DNA of 64,000 nucleotides, taken from positions 124,001 to 188,000 of the forward strand of contig CAJVZH010000001.1 in NCBI GenBank assembly GCA_913020715.1, in the 5' to 3' direction. This document shows positions 19,944 through 28,891 of the stretch, piece by piece. The DNA is from an uncultured Gammaproteobacteria bacterium (lineage in GTDB: Bacteria; Pseudomonadota; Gammaproteobacteria; PS1; Pseudothioglobaceae). The notes beneath the pieces were generated by a model, which was not told where the DNA came from, searched no databases, and was given only the letters and a program-made list of their open reading frames with translations. The translations under genes were made by a program, and so were the position numbers. Position 1 is the stretch's first letter; each line of letters begins with the position of its first letter.

Positions 19944-21485
19944 ATGCCCGATACCAATAAAACAAAGAGGCGTGGTGGCCGTGCTGCGAGAATAGCACAC
20001 AGACAGGCTGCAGATAAAATTCAGGCGCCAAGATTTATGTCGCGCAACATTCCTTGCTACGATCTTCTGCGAGAGGAAGAGCTTGTGCGTATTGAAGACC
20101 ATGCCGACTGGATTCTGCAAGAAGTCGGCATTGAGTTTTGGGGTGATGATGAAGCGGTAGCGTTATTCAAGGGCGCCGGCGCATGTGTTGATGGAAGGCG
20201 GGTACGTTTTGATAAGGGTCTTGCAAAGTCATTATGCGTAACAGCGCCGAAAGAGTTTGACATGTTGGCACGCAATCCCGAGAGATCAACCACTTTTGGC
20301 GGTAATCGGCTAATTTTTGCACCGGCTTACGGCCCACCCTTTGTCTATGACTTAAAAGGCGGTAGGCGCCAAGGCTCTATTCAAGATTTTCAGAACTTTG
20401 TCAAACTCACTTATATGACACCTTGGCTTCATCACCAGAGTGGCACCATTTGCGAGCCGACCGATGTTGCTGTTAACAAGCGCCATTTGGATATGGTGTA
20501 TGCCCATATTAAATATTCTGATAAGCCCTTTATGGGCTCAGTCACTGCGCTCAATCGTGCCGAAGATTCGATTGCCATGGCTAAGATTGTTTTTGGCGAA
20601 AAGATCATGGAGAGTAATTGCGTGATTCAGGGAAATATTAATGTTAACTCACCGCTGGTTTATGACGATGTTATGTCTGGCGCCCTTAAGGCTTACGCTA
20701 GAGCCAATCAAGGCAACGTGATTTCACCCTTTATTTTGGGTGGTGCGATGTCGCCAGTCACCATGCCTGGAGCGATCGCTCAGGCACACGCCGAGACCTT
20801 GGTCGGCATTGCATTGACGCAATTGGTTAGGCCTGGATCCCCCGTTGTTTATGGCAATTTTTTGACGACGATGGACCTTAAATCTGGTGCACCGACCTTT
20901 GGCACGCCAGAGTCAACATTGGCCGGTATGGCTGTTGGCCAATTGGCACGCAGGTTGGGCTTGCCGTTTCGATGTGGTGGTCATTACACAGCCTCTAAGG
21001 TAACAGATGCACAAGCTATGCAAGAGTCAGCAGATTCTATGCTTTCAGGGTTTTTAGCGGGCGCCAACTTTATCCACCAGTCTGCTGGCTGGCTGGAAGG
21101 TGGCCTGGTTATTGGTTACGAAAAGTTTATTCTTGACTCGGATCGTTTGGGGGTGTTGCACCGTACAGCTAAGGGAATGACGATAAATGACAACACGTTG
21201 GCAAAAAGCGCCTTTATTGAGAATGAGCCAGGGCAGAATTTTTTAGGTACAGAACATACAGGGAAAAACTTTGAAACAGCAAATTTTCGTTCTGAAATGC
21301 CTGACAATAATTCCTTTGAGCAATGGTCGGAAGACGGCTCTAAAGACGCCGAACAGCGCGCTTACGAACGCTGGAATAAAATGCTGGACGAGTACCAACC
21401 GCCAGTGCTTGATCTTGCAATCGATGAAGCGTTACTTGACTTTGTTCGAGCCAAAAAAGACAGCATGGAAGACGAGTGGTACTAG
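19944..21485 (+). CDS. MttB-superfamily (trimethylamine methyltransferase-like) protein 1, non-pyrrolysine
   Basis: A 513-residue TIM-barrel protein of the COG5598 MttB superfamily, which moves a methyl group from a quaternary or tertiary amine to a corrinoid protein. An Arg/Gly-rich tail (RRGGRAAR) precedes the barrel. Conserved blocks include ARNPERS, PAYGPPFV, HLDMVYAHIKYSDKPFMGS and GWLEGGLVIGYEKF. There is no in-frame amber codon, so no pyrrolysine. No Shine-Dalgarno is seen before the ATG. It converges on the carnitine dehydrogenase gene 4 bases away, so glycine betaine, the product of that pathway, is the likeliest substrate (inference). No corrinoid protein is nearby. Confidence 0.82.
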   Translation: MPDTNKTKRRGGRAARIAHRQAADKIQAPRFMSRNIPCYDLLREEELVRIEDHADWILQEVGIEFWGDDEAVALFKGAGACVDGRRVRFDKGLAKSLCVTAPKEFDMLARNPERSTTFGGNRLIFAPAYGPPFVYDLKGGRRQGSIQDFQNFVKLTYMTPWLHHQSGTICEPTDVAVNKRHLDMVYAHIKYSDKPFMGSVTALNRAEDSIAMAKIVFGEKIMESNCVIQGNINVNSPLVYDDVMSGALKAYARANQGNVISPFILGGAMSPVTMPGAIAQAHAETLVGIALTQLVRPGSPVVYGNFLTTMDLKSGAPTFGTPESTLAGMAVGQLARRLGLPFRCGGHYTASKVTDAQAMQESADSMLSGFLAGANFIHQSAGWLEGGLVIGYEKFILDSDRLGVLHRTAKGMTINDNTLAKSAFIENEPGQNFLGTEHTGKNFETANFRSEMPDNNSFEQWSEDGSKDAEQRAYERWNKMLDEYQPPVLDLAIDEALLDFVRAKKDSMEDEWY

Positions 21486-21489
21486 GTCT

Positions 21490-22968
21490 TTAAAGTTTTT
21501 GTGCGACAGCACGCCCAACTCCATCCGGTGCAACTAGATTTTGGTGTGCCGAGCTGACAGCGGCAATTCTGTCAATAACCAATTCATTTGGATTGCACGC
21601 CGCCCTTGACTCAAGGTTTACATGGATCAGCATTTGCTCACCAGTCGCCAGTAGTCGGCCATCTTGGTGATATAAGAAATGGAAAACCTGGAGTTTTTTG
21701 CCACCACCAGATATCACCTGAGTTGAGACCCTCACACCTTCGCCGACAAGCACTTCGTCCAGGTGTCTGATGTGTGTTTCTACGGTAAAGAAAGAGTTTC
21801 CTTTGGCGATATACTTCTTATCCACGCCCACAATGGCCATGATTTTATCGGCCGCATTGGAAAAACATTCCAGATAATGTGTTTCATTCATGTGGCCGTT
21901 ATAGTCGGCCCATTTTTGCGGGACAATCGTTGTGTAGGTTTCAATTGGCTGATTAAGGTCTAGGGCTTCAAAATTGATTTCTGCCGTATTCTCTGTCAAT
22001 CGCTCTTCGAACGTTTGCAGTGTATTGCCAGCACCCCAGCGGTTATCTTTTAACACTTTTAAAATGTCGACTAAATTATCGTCTCGCTTTTGTTCTAAAG
22101 CGCGAATCGAGTGTGCACCCGATTGCTCGTCTGATTGATTCGAAACTTTGTCAACAAGCTCTTCAGTAAACTCTGGCACATCCATTAGGTGCGTCCATGG
22201 CCACTCAAGACAGGGGCCGAATTGCGAGATGAAGTGACGCATGCCGGCTTCGCCACCCGCCAAACGGTAAGTTTCGAAAAGGCCCATCTGCGCCCATCTT
22301 AGCCCAAAACCGTAGCGGATTGCATCATCTATTTCTTCAGTTGTCGCAATACCATCGTTGACCAGCCATAGCGCTTCACGCCAAACCGATTCAAGAAGCC
22401 GATCGGCAATAAAGGCGGGAATTTCTTTTTTAATATGCAAAGGAAACATACCGATTGACTCGAGCATGTCGCTGGCTTTTTCGATGGCAGCCGCGCTTGT
22501 TTTTTCACCGCCAACCATTTCAGCCAGTGGCAATAAGTAAACCGGGTTGAATGGGTGGGCAACCATCATCCTTTCGGGGTGTTCTAGCTCTACCTGTAAT
22601 TCAGTTGGTAGAATGCCAGATGTCGACGAAGCAATAATTGCCTCAGTTGAGGCGCTGGACTCTATTTCCAGGTAGACCGATTGCTTTATATCGAGGCGCT
22701 CAGGAACGGCCTCGATGATAATATCGGCATTGGCAGATGCTTCGGCAACTGAGCTTTTAAAGCTCAGTTGGCCCTTGTGAGGTAGCGCCACGCTGAGCAG
22801 GTTTGCATAGGCTCTCTCAGCATTACTGATGACCTTGGCTGCGTGTTTTGGCGCCTCTGGCGAAGGGTCGAATACGTTGACGTTTACGCCGTTTAAAAGC
22901 AAACGCGCAATCCAGCCATTGCCGATTACGCCGGCACCAATAACTGCTGCTGTTTGGATTGTGCTCAT
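21490..22968 (-). CDS. cdhA: Fused L-carnitine dehydrogenase / betainyl-CoA thioesterase
   Basis: A 492-residue two-domain protein. Residues about 1-320 are a 3-hydroxyacyl-CoA dehydrogenase-type NAD enzyme (AVIGAGVIGNGWIARL; MVAHPFNPVYLLP). Residues about 330-490 are a hotdog thioesterase (YNGHMNETHYLECFSNAADK). This fusion is the known form of L-carnitine dehydrogenase in some proteobacteria; Pseudomonas has separate cdhA and cdhB. It oxidises carnitine to 3-dehydrocarnitine and hydrolyses betainyl-CoA to betaine. It starts 2 bases after the cdhC-like gene stop. Confidence 0.88.
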   Translation of the reverse strand: MSTIQTAAVIGAGVIGNGWIARLLLNGVNVNVFDPSPEAPKHAAKVISNAERAYANLLSVALPHKGQLSFKSSVAEASANADIIIEAVPERLDIKQSVYLEIESSASTEAIIASSTSGILPTELQVELEHPERMMVAHPFNPVYLLPLAEMVGGEKTSAAAIEKASDMLESIGMFPLHIKKEIPAFIADRLLESVWREALWLVNDGIATTEEIDDAIRYGFGLRWAQMGLFETYRLAGGEAGMRHFISQFGPCLEWPWTHLMDVPEFTEELVDKVSNQSDEQSGAHSIRALEQKRDDNLVDILKVLKDNRWGAGNTLQTFEERLTENTAEINFEALDLNQPIETYTTIVPQKWADYNGHMNETHYLECFSNAADKIMAIVGVDKKYIAKGNSFFTVETHIRHLDEVLVGEGVRVSTQVISGGGKKLQVFHFLYHQDGRLLATGEQMLIHVNLESRAACNPNELVIDRIAAVSSAHQNLVAPDGVGRAVAQKL

Positions 22969-22970
22969 GG

Positions 22971-23882
22971 CTATCCCCAGCGTTTTTGCAATTGCATTTT
23001 CTCGCGAACCTCTTCAGGCCCCATTATTCGTACACCCATACCTGTGGCAGTTTGCACAGCCCTCTCAACGAGTTGCTCGTTGGTGGCCAACACGCCACGA
23101 TCCAGGTAAATATTGTCTTCAAGGCCAACACGAATATTGCCACCTGCTAGAACAGCCAATGCTGCGTAAGGCAGCTGGTTTCTGCCAATTGAGAAGGCTG
23201 AGAAAGTCCAGTCACTTGGTATATTGGCAACCATGGCCATCATTGTGTGCAGATCATCAGGCGCACCCCAAGGAATACCCATGCACAGTTGAATCATCAC
23301 AGGATCGTCAATCCAACCATTTTCTTTAAGCCACATTGCGAGCTGCAAATGGCCAGTGTCGAAGCACTCGATTTCTGGACGCACGCCTAAGGTTTGCACC
23401 TGCTTAGCCATTTCACGCAAAACTGCTGGCGTGTTGGTCATAACGTAATCGCCTTCACCAAAATTCATGGTGCCGCAATCAATAGTGCATATTTCTGGCA
23501 GTAAGTTTCTGACGTGTTCAAGGCGCTCTGTGGCTCCCACCATATCTGTGCCATCGTCGCTTAATGGCAGTGGTGCCTCAGCTGAACCAAATACCATGTC
23601 GCCACCCATGCCCGCGGTAAAGTTAAGCACCATGTCAACCTTTGACTCACGAATGATGTTCAGCACTTCTTCATAAAGTTTCGGGTTACGCGCTGCGGCA
23701 CCGGTCTTGGGATCGCGCACATGGATATGAACAACCGCAGCACCAGCCTTTGCAGACGCTATACATGAATCTGCAATTTCCTGCGGCGTAACCGGTATTT
23801 TGTCAGACTTATCTGTTGTGTTTCCCGCGCCAGTGACGGCACATGTGATGAATACTTCTCTAGAAGGTTGTAGTTTGGTCAT
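22971..23882 (-). CDS. cdhC: BKACE-family 3-dehydrocarnitine cleavage enzyme (CdhC type)
   Basis: A 303-residue beta-keto acid cleavage enzyme (former DUF849). Zinc ligands are in VVHIHVRDP, and the acid-binding region is GIPWGAPDDLHTM. Family members condense a beta-keto acid with acetyl-CoA to give acetoacetate and a new CoA ester. Next to carnitine dehydrogenase the expected substrate is 3-dehydrocarnitine, giving betainyl-CoA and acetoacetate. It is the first gene of the two-gene minus operon and divergent from the regulator gene. Confidence 0.88.
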   Translation of the reverse strand: MTKLQPSREVFITCAVTGAGNTTDKSDKIPVTPQEIADSCIASAKAGAAVVHIHVRDPKTGAAARNPKLYEEVLNIIRESKVDMVLNFTAGMGGDMVFGSAEAPLPLSDDGTDMVGATERLEHVRNLLPEICTIDCGTMNFGEGDYVMTNTPAVLREMAKQVQTLGVRPEIECFDTGHLQLAMWLKENGWIDDPVMIQLCMGIPWGAPDDLHTMMAMVANIPSDWTFSAFSIGRNQLPYAALAVLAGGNIRVGLEDNIYLDRGVLATNEQLVERAVQTATGMGVRIMGPEEVREKMQLQKRWG

Positions 23883-24016
23883 GATAGCTTCTCCAGTTTA
23901 TTGGCTTTTGGTTGCAATTATTTTTTGAATAAATTCATGGTAATATGGGCGGGTATATTACTGCTAGCCATTTATTCTGCTATACTTTTTACGCAACAAA
24001 TTCTACATTTTACGAA

Positions 24017-24991
24017 ATGAGTATTTACTCACCCACGGAAGAGACACTCAGCGTAACGGTGCTTTTATTGCCAGAATCATCAATGATGGTGCTAGCCTCT
24101 GTGATTGATCCCATGCGTGCAGCCAACCGCTTATCAGAGCGGCAATGTTTTACCTGGCGTATTGTGACCACACACGGTAAGCCAGTCGACTGCACCTGCG
24201 GTATCCAAATCACACCTGATGGCGTGCTGGATATCGATACTGCGGGCGACGTTTTGTTTGTTGTTTCTGGTTTTAATCAATACAGCTATATTAGCGCCGA
24301 TGATATGTCACTGATTCGACGAATTGCACCACGCTTTGACGCTGTTGGGGGCGTAGAGTCAGCTGCATGGATACTGGCTAAGGCCGGATTGCTTGACGGT
24401 AAGAATGCAACAACGCACTGGGAAGATTTGGAAGATTTTGCTAGCAGTTTTCGCAAATCCAATGTGCAACCAGATCGTTTTGTTATCGACCAATCAGTCT
24501 TTACAATTGGTGGCGCTTCTCCCACGTTTGATTTTATGTTGCATCTCATTCGTTCGCGTTTGGGCTATCCGCTCGCTTTGGAGGTGGCTAGTGTCTTTGT
24601 TTATGATGAAACGCACTTCTCTACCGACGCACAGCCGCTCGTTTCGTTGGGACTGCTGAACGACTTTGAGCCAAGAGTAACCAAGGCCATTCGCATTATG
24701 GAGGCACATATCGATGAGCCGATGTCGATTGTCAGTGTGGCTGAACAATTGGCGATGTCGAGTAGACGGCTGGAAAAGTTGTTTCAACAGCATTTGCAGT
24801 GCTCGCCTGGCGTTTTCTACTTACGTTTAAGGCTCCAACGCGCTCGAAAATACGTGACTGATACGTTATTGTCGATGCAGGAAATCGCCATTAGAACAGG
24901 TTTTAATAGTCTTTCTGCTTTCTCTAGGTCTTATAAAAAGCACTATCAAAGTGCGCCGAGTGATTATCGTCAAAATCCGCCTAAACCCTAA
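24017..24991 (+). CDS. cdhR: GlxA-family AraC-type regulator, probable carnitine regulator (CdhR type)
   Basis: A DJ-1/PfpI-like amidotransferase-fold sensor domain (residues about 10-190, with VLLLPESSMMVLASVIDPMR) is fused to a C-terminal AraC helix-turn-helix pair (AEQLAMSSRRLEKLFQ; IAIRTGFNSLSAFSRSYKKHY). The track starts at 23945, but alignment of the sensor domain favours ATG 24017 (324 residues); no good Shine-Dalgarno precedes either. CdhR and GbdR of Pseudomonas, which sense carnitine and betaine, have this architecture. It is divergent from the cdhC-type gene, with a short shared control region that holds a TATACT at 23981. Confidence 0.82.
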   Translation: MSIYSPTEETLSVTVLLLPESSMMVLASVIDPMRAANRLSERQCFTWRIVTTHGKPVDCTCGIQITPDGVLDIDTAGDVLFVVSGFNQYSYISADDMSLIRRIAPRFDAVGGVESAAWILAKAGLLDGKNATTHWEDLEDFASSFRKSNVQPDRFVIDQSVFTIGGASPTFDFMLHLIRSRLGYPLALEVASVFVYDETHFSTDAQPLVSLGLLNDFEPRVTKAIRIMEAHIDEPMSIVSVAEQLAMSSRRLEKLFQQHLQCSPGVFYLRLRLQRARKYVTDTLLSMQEIAIRTGFNSLSAFSRSYKKHYQSAPSDYRQNPPKP

Positions 24992-25260
24992 CTTGAAAAG
25001 TTTGAACGCTTTGTTGGCGGTCATTTAGACCAGGAACAATCGAGTCAGATCAGTCAAATATCCGCTTCCCAGGAAACATTTGAGAACACAAGTGTTGATG
25101 AGATGATGGCGCTATTGTCCACGCATTGAGCTCCAGACAGTCCAGAATAGCTTAGAGAGTTTTGTTCGTTTTTTGTTAAATAGGAAACGAATAAAGTTAA
25201 GCAACAGCGAGGTCTGTTGGTAACATAATTCGCTATATTGACACAACATTTATAATTCCA

Positions 25261-27213
25261 ATGGAAAGAACAAACGGGTTGCTTTGGCAGCCATCTGAAT
25301 CTCTGATTAAGGCCTCTCAAATGGCTGACTTTATGTCGTATGTCAATACAGCGAGCGATCAGAAACTTGAAAATTATCATCAGCTTTATCGGTATTCAGT
25401 GACAAATGTTGCTGAGTTTTGGTCTCATCTCTGGAGCTATTGCAATGTGCAGGCGAGCAAGAAGGGCGAGTTAGCGCTTGACAACGCTGAGGACATGCTT
25501 CGTTCACAATTTTTCCCAGATGCAAGACTAAATTTTGCCCAAAACTTACTAGCCAAAGGCGAAGATAACGATGAAGCTATTGCTTTTATCAATGAAGATG
25601 AAAAAACGATTCGCCTCAGCTACAGAGAGCTTAAAGGTCAAGTGGCAGCCCTTGCGTGCTACTTAAAAAGCCAAGGGGTTGTTAAGGGTGATCGTATAGC
25701 GGCATATTTGCCAAACACTGAAAAAACCATTATTGCCATGTTGGCGACAACCAGCTTGGGCGCCGTATGGTCTTCGTGCTCGCCTGATTTTGGTGTGCCT
25801 GGTGTTGTTGATCGCTTATCGCAAGTTAAACCGAAAGTGTTGTTTGTTACTGATGGCTATTTGCACAAAGGCAAAGTCTTTGAAATGTCAGAGAAAAATC
25901 AAGCTGTGTTGAGCGCTTTGGGTAGTGTTGGTGTTGCCATTATGACACCGCTACTGGACAATGGCACGAGTCATATGTACGCTGCTGTTGGTTTTGCGGA
26001 CATTCAGCGAGATTATGAAGGCGCTGATTTGGTTTTTGAACAGATTGGCTTTAACGAGCCTCTTTATATTCTTTTTTCATCGGGCACCACTGGTGTGCCA
26101 AAGTGCATTGTTCACGGTGTCGGTGGCACATTGTTGCAGCATCTAAAAGAGCATCGTCTGCACCTTGATTTAAAACCGCGTGAGCGTTTTTTCTATGCCA
26201 CAACCTGTGGCTGGATGATGTGGAACTGGATGGTCTCTGCGCTTGCCAGTGGCGCAACCTTAATTCTTTATGAGGGCGCCCCTCTTTATCCAAAACGGCG
26301 TCGATTCTTTGATTTGATTGAAGCTGAAAAAGTGAATATTTTGGGTGTGTCGGCCAAATACATTGATGTGCTTCGTAAGGCCAAAGTGTCAAGCGAGGGC
26401 TATGATTTATCTTCATTAAGGGCGCTACTTTCAACCGGCTCGCCATTGGTGCCAGAGGCCTTTGATTATGTTTATGAGAGTATAAAACAAGACATCTGCC
26501 TGTCTTCGATTTCCGGCGGCACAGACATTGTTTCCTGTTTTGTGCTGGGTGCCAATGTATTGCCAGTATATAAAGGGGAAATCCAGTGCCGAGGCCTGGC
26601 TATGGCGGTCGAGTCATGGGATGATGCGGGCAAGCGTCAAATTGGTGAAAAAGGTGAGTTGGTTTGCACAAAACCCTTCCCCTCAATGCCAATTGGTTTC
26701 TTGAACGACCCAACGGGTGAACGTTACCGTTCTGCATATTTTGATCGTTTTGAAAACACATGGTGCCATGGTGATTTCCTTGAAATTAATCAACGAGGGG
26801 GTGTGGTCATCCATGGGCGCTCCGATACAACGCTAAATCCTGGTGGCATTCGTATTGGTACGGCAGAAATATACCGCCAAGTGGAAGTTGTAGACGAGGT
26901 TAACGAGGCATTGGTTATTGGGCAGAAATACCGGGACGATGTGCGTATTGTGCTATTTGTGACTTTGCTTGAAGGGGAGAAGCTCGATGATCAATTAAAG
27001 CGGAAGATACGCACTCAAATACGCCAAAATACCACACCACATCACAACCCAAAAGTGATTATTGCCGTGCCAGAAATTCCTAGAACGCTTAGCGGAAAAA
27101 TTGTTGAGCTGGCTGTGAAGGCAGTGGTTGAAGGCAAAGAAATTGACAATAAAGAAGCCTTGTTAAATCCAGACGCGCTGGACTTTTTCACCAATTTGAA
27201 AGAACTTCAATAG
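25261..27213 (+). CDS. aacS: Acetoacetyl-CoA synthetase (acetoacetate-CoA ligase)
   Basis: A 650-residue ANL-superfamily adenylate-forming enzyme, the normal AacS length. Motifs include the P-loop-like LFSSGTTGVPKCIVHG, the family-specific TTCGWMMWNW, HGRSDTTLNPGGIRIG and the C-terminal PRTLSGKIVE lysine motif. It activates acetoacetate to acetoacetyl-CoA. The nearby BKACE reaction releases acetoacetate, so this enzyme would complete carnitine side-chain use. It is separated from the regulator gene by 269 bases with no recognisable gene. Confidence 0.92.
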   Translation: MERTNGLLWQPSESLIKASQMADFMSYVNTASDQKLENYHQLYRYSVTNVAEFWSHLWSYCNVQASKKGELALDNAEDMLRSQFFPDARLNFAQNLLAKGEDNDEAIAFINEDEKTIRLSYRELKGQVAALACYLKSQGVVKGDRIAAYLPNTEKTIIAMLATTSLGAVWSSCSPDFGVPGVVDRLSQVKPKVLFVTDGYLHKGKVFEMSEKNQAVLSALGSVGVAIMTPLLDNGTSHMYAAVGFADIQRDYEGADLVFEQIGFNEPLYILFSSGTTGVPKCIVHGVGGTLLQHLKEHRLHLDLKPRERFFYATTCGWMMWNWMVSALASGATLILYEGAPLYPKRRRFFDLIEAEKVNILGVSAKYIDVLRKAKVSSEGYDLSSLRALLSTGSPLVPEAFDYVYESIKQDICLSSISGGTDIVSCFVLGANVLPVYKGEIQCRGLAMAVESWDDAGKRQIGEKGELVCTKPFPSMPIGFLNDPTGERYRSAYFDRFENTWCHGDFLEINQRGGVVIHGRSDTTLNPGGIRIGTAEIYRQVEVVDEVNEALVIGQKYRDDVRIVLFVTLLEGEKLDDQLKRKIRTQIRQNTTPHHNPKVIIAVPEIPRTLSGKIVELAVKAVVEGKEIDNKEALLNPDALDFFTNLKELQ

Positions 27214-27595
27214 CACTCTTTTTTGCTCATTTTTATGCCCTGGGATGACATTATTAAGTGATTTATGTTGTGAATTATTGGAATTAAAGGATCACTTCAA
27301 TAATTTTGGATATTTTGATCGTTCTGCCATTATACTATTTTTAAGTTTTTGTTTCAAAGCGCTATTGCTTGCTGCGCCACTGGCGATTAAACCCTTAAGG
27401 AGCACACAGAGGGTTGGTGTTGCTTTGGCATGGGGTCAAAAGGCTGTAGAAAGCGTTATTGAGGGGTTAATGGGGCTTGAGGCCGATGCAAGAATGCATT
27501 CGTGAGGCGACAGATAAAGATATCGCTGGCCTTATCATCGGCTTTATAGAAACAAATCATAATGGGCAGAACCGGCACTAAAAGGAGGGATTAAA
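27214..27595. other. Intergenic region between aacS and ureohydrolase gene
   Basis: About 380 bases. The ORF track shows an 86-codon frame (27245-27505) without a Shine-Dalgarno or recognisable motif; its C-terminal half (VGVALAWGQKAVESVIEG) might be a remnant, but I cannot place it. A T-rich stretch lies directly after aacS, with no stem that I could support. A strong ribosome-binding site (AGGAGG) at the right end belongs to the next gene. Confidence 0.4.
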
Positions 27596-28597
27596 GTGGA
27601 TAAAAAAACAAGGGATAACGCCGCAATGATGCAGGGTTTGTATTGGTGGGGTATTCCAACTCTATTTCGTTGCCCGCACAATCCTGATCCAGTTGGTTGT
27701 GATATTGCACTTGTTGGCGTTCCGCACAGTACAGGCAATGGCACTACTCAGCGAGACCAACACCTTGGGCCGAGAGCGGTGCGCAACATCTCTGCTCAGG
27801 GCAGAAGGGGCCATCTTAAGTTTGGGATTTCGCCTTGGGAGATGTGCGACATTCGGGATTTAGGTGATGTACCTCTGCCAGAGGCCAACAATAATGAACT
27901 GTGCATAGAGCGAATAACTGAGTTTTATGAACATATTGCCAGTGCAGGTGCGAAGCCACTGTCCATTGGCGGTGACCACTCAATAACTGGCGGCATTCTG
28001 CAGGCAATTGCAGGCCCTAAGTCGAAGTTGACGAATGGCGAAAAGGCTGTTCTTGTTCACTTTGACGCACACACGGACGCTTTTCATCAGTTAGACCATT
28101 TTTTAGGCGCTATAAAATCTGCCGCTCACTGGGCCAGTTATTTGGTGCGCGACGGTTTTGTTGATGCCGAAAAAAGCGTCCAGGTCGGCATTCGTGGCAA
28201 TACGAGGACGTTAGACTGGCTGGATTCAAGCTACGAGTTAGGCTATGAAATTATTACCAAGGATCGCTACGATGAGCTTGGTGTGGAAAAATGTATCGAC
28301 ATTATCAGGCAACGCGTCGGCGACGCGCCGGTCTACATTACTTTCGACTTGGATTGTTTGGATGTAACTATTGCACCTGGTGTTTCCAACCTTGAGCCAG
28401 CAATTGAAGGTTTTAAGATGCCCGATGTTTTACAGTTGCTCCAAGGTTTACGCGGAAAAAATATTATCGGCGGAGACGTAGTTTGCCTTATGCCGACCGT
28501 TGATTCGCCAAATCAAATTACCTCTCATGTTGCCAATGCAGTTCTGTTTGAAATGGTTTGCTTAATCGCCGACAATGTTGGCAAGTCGGACCAATAG
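27596..28597 (+). CDS. Ureohydrolase (agmatinase/arginase family)
   Basis: A 333-residue manganese hydrolase. All metal-binding motifs are intact: GGDHSITGG, HFDAHTD and TFDLDCLDV. It starts at a GTG placed 7 bases after a strong AAGGAGGG Shine-Dalgarno, which decides the start. Family members release urea from agmatine, guanidinobutyrate, arginine or guanidine; specificity cannot be read from sequence alone. It sits alone between the carnitine module and the MttB 2 operon. An agmatinase-like role is the default guess. Confidence 0.85.
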   Translation: MDKKTRDNAAMMQGLYWWGIPTLFRCPHNPDPVGCDIALVGVPHSTGNGTTQRDQHLGPRAVRNISAQGRRGHLKFGISPWEMCDIRDLGDVPLPEANNNELCIERITEFYEHIASAGAKPLSIGGDHSITGGILQAIAGPKSKLTNGEKAVLVHFDAHTDAFHQLDHFLGAIKSAAHWASYLVRDGFVDAEKSVQVGIRGNTRTLDWLDSSYELGYEIITKDRYDELGVEKCIDIIRQRVGDAPVYITFDLDCLDVTIAPGVSNLEPAIEGFKMPDVLQLLQGLRGKNIIGGDVVCLMPTVDSPNQITSHVANAVLFEMVCLIADNVGKSDQ

Positions 28598-28699
28598 CTC
28601 TCCTTCACCGACTAGAGTGAAAAACTTAATGAAGTATATTCAAATGTTTGCATTAAATTTTTTCATAGTGGTGCGCTTGACTTTACATTAATATTTCTT

Positions 28700-28876
28700 G
28701 ATTGCGGCTGCGGTTATTTTGTTGGACGCTCTTTGGCAATGACCTATTTGCCTGTTGAGTTAATTGATTCAGCTGTTGACCTTGAGGTGGAAATATTGGG
28801 TGAATTTTACAAAGCTAAAATTGTAGCCCAGCCATTGTACGATCCAAGCGGCGTAAAAATGCGCGGGTCACAATAA
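28700..28876 (+). pseudogene. C-terminal remnant of a dimethylglycine/sarcosine dehydrogenase-type (GcvT-domain) protein
   Basis: The frame ending in TAA at 28874 translates to GYFVGRSLAMTYLPVEL, then DLEVEILGEFYKAKIVAQPLYDP and SGVKMRGSQ. This is the typical C-terminus of the GcvT/aminomethyltransferase-like domain in DMG/sarcosine dehydrogenases (GxxVGxSLALxY...VEILG...PLYDP). Upstream, the same frame soon loses resemblance and meets a stop near 28610, so the first ~95% of such a protein is missing. It lies 15 bases before MttB 2, suggesting an MttB-dehydrogenase neighbour pair that has partly decayed. It is absent from the ORF track. Confidence 0.7.
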
Positions 28877-28891
28877 ATATAGGAGTTAGCC

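Noticed and set aside
25238-25256. TTGACA and TATAAT upstream of aacS
   Set aside because: Both hexamers are perfect, but the spacer is only 7 bases, too short for a sigma70 promoter; each could belong to a weaker separate site.
27245-27505. 86-codon ORF between aacS and the ureohydrolase gene
   Set aside because: There is no ribosome-binding site and no recognisable motif; it is described as intergenic.
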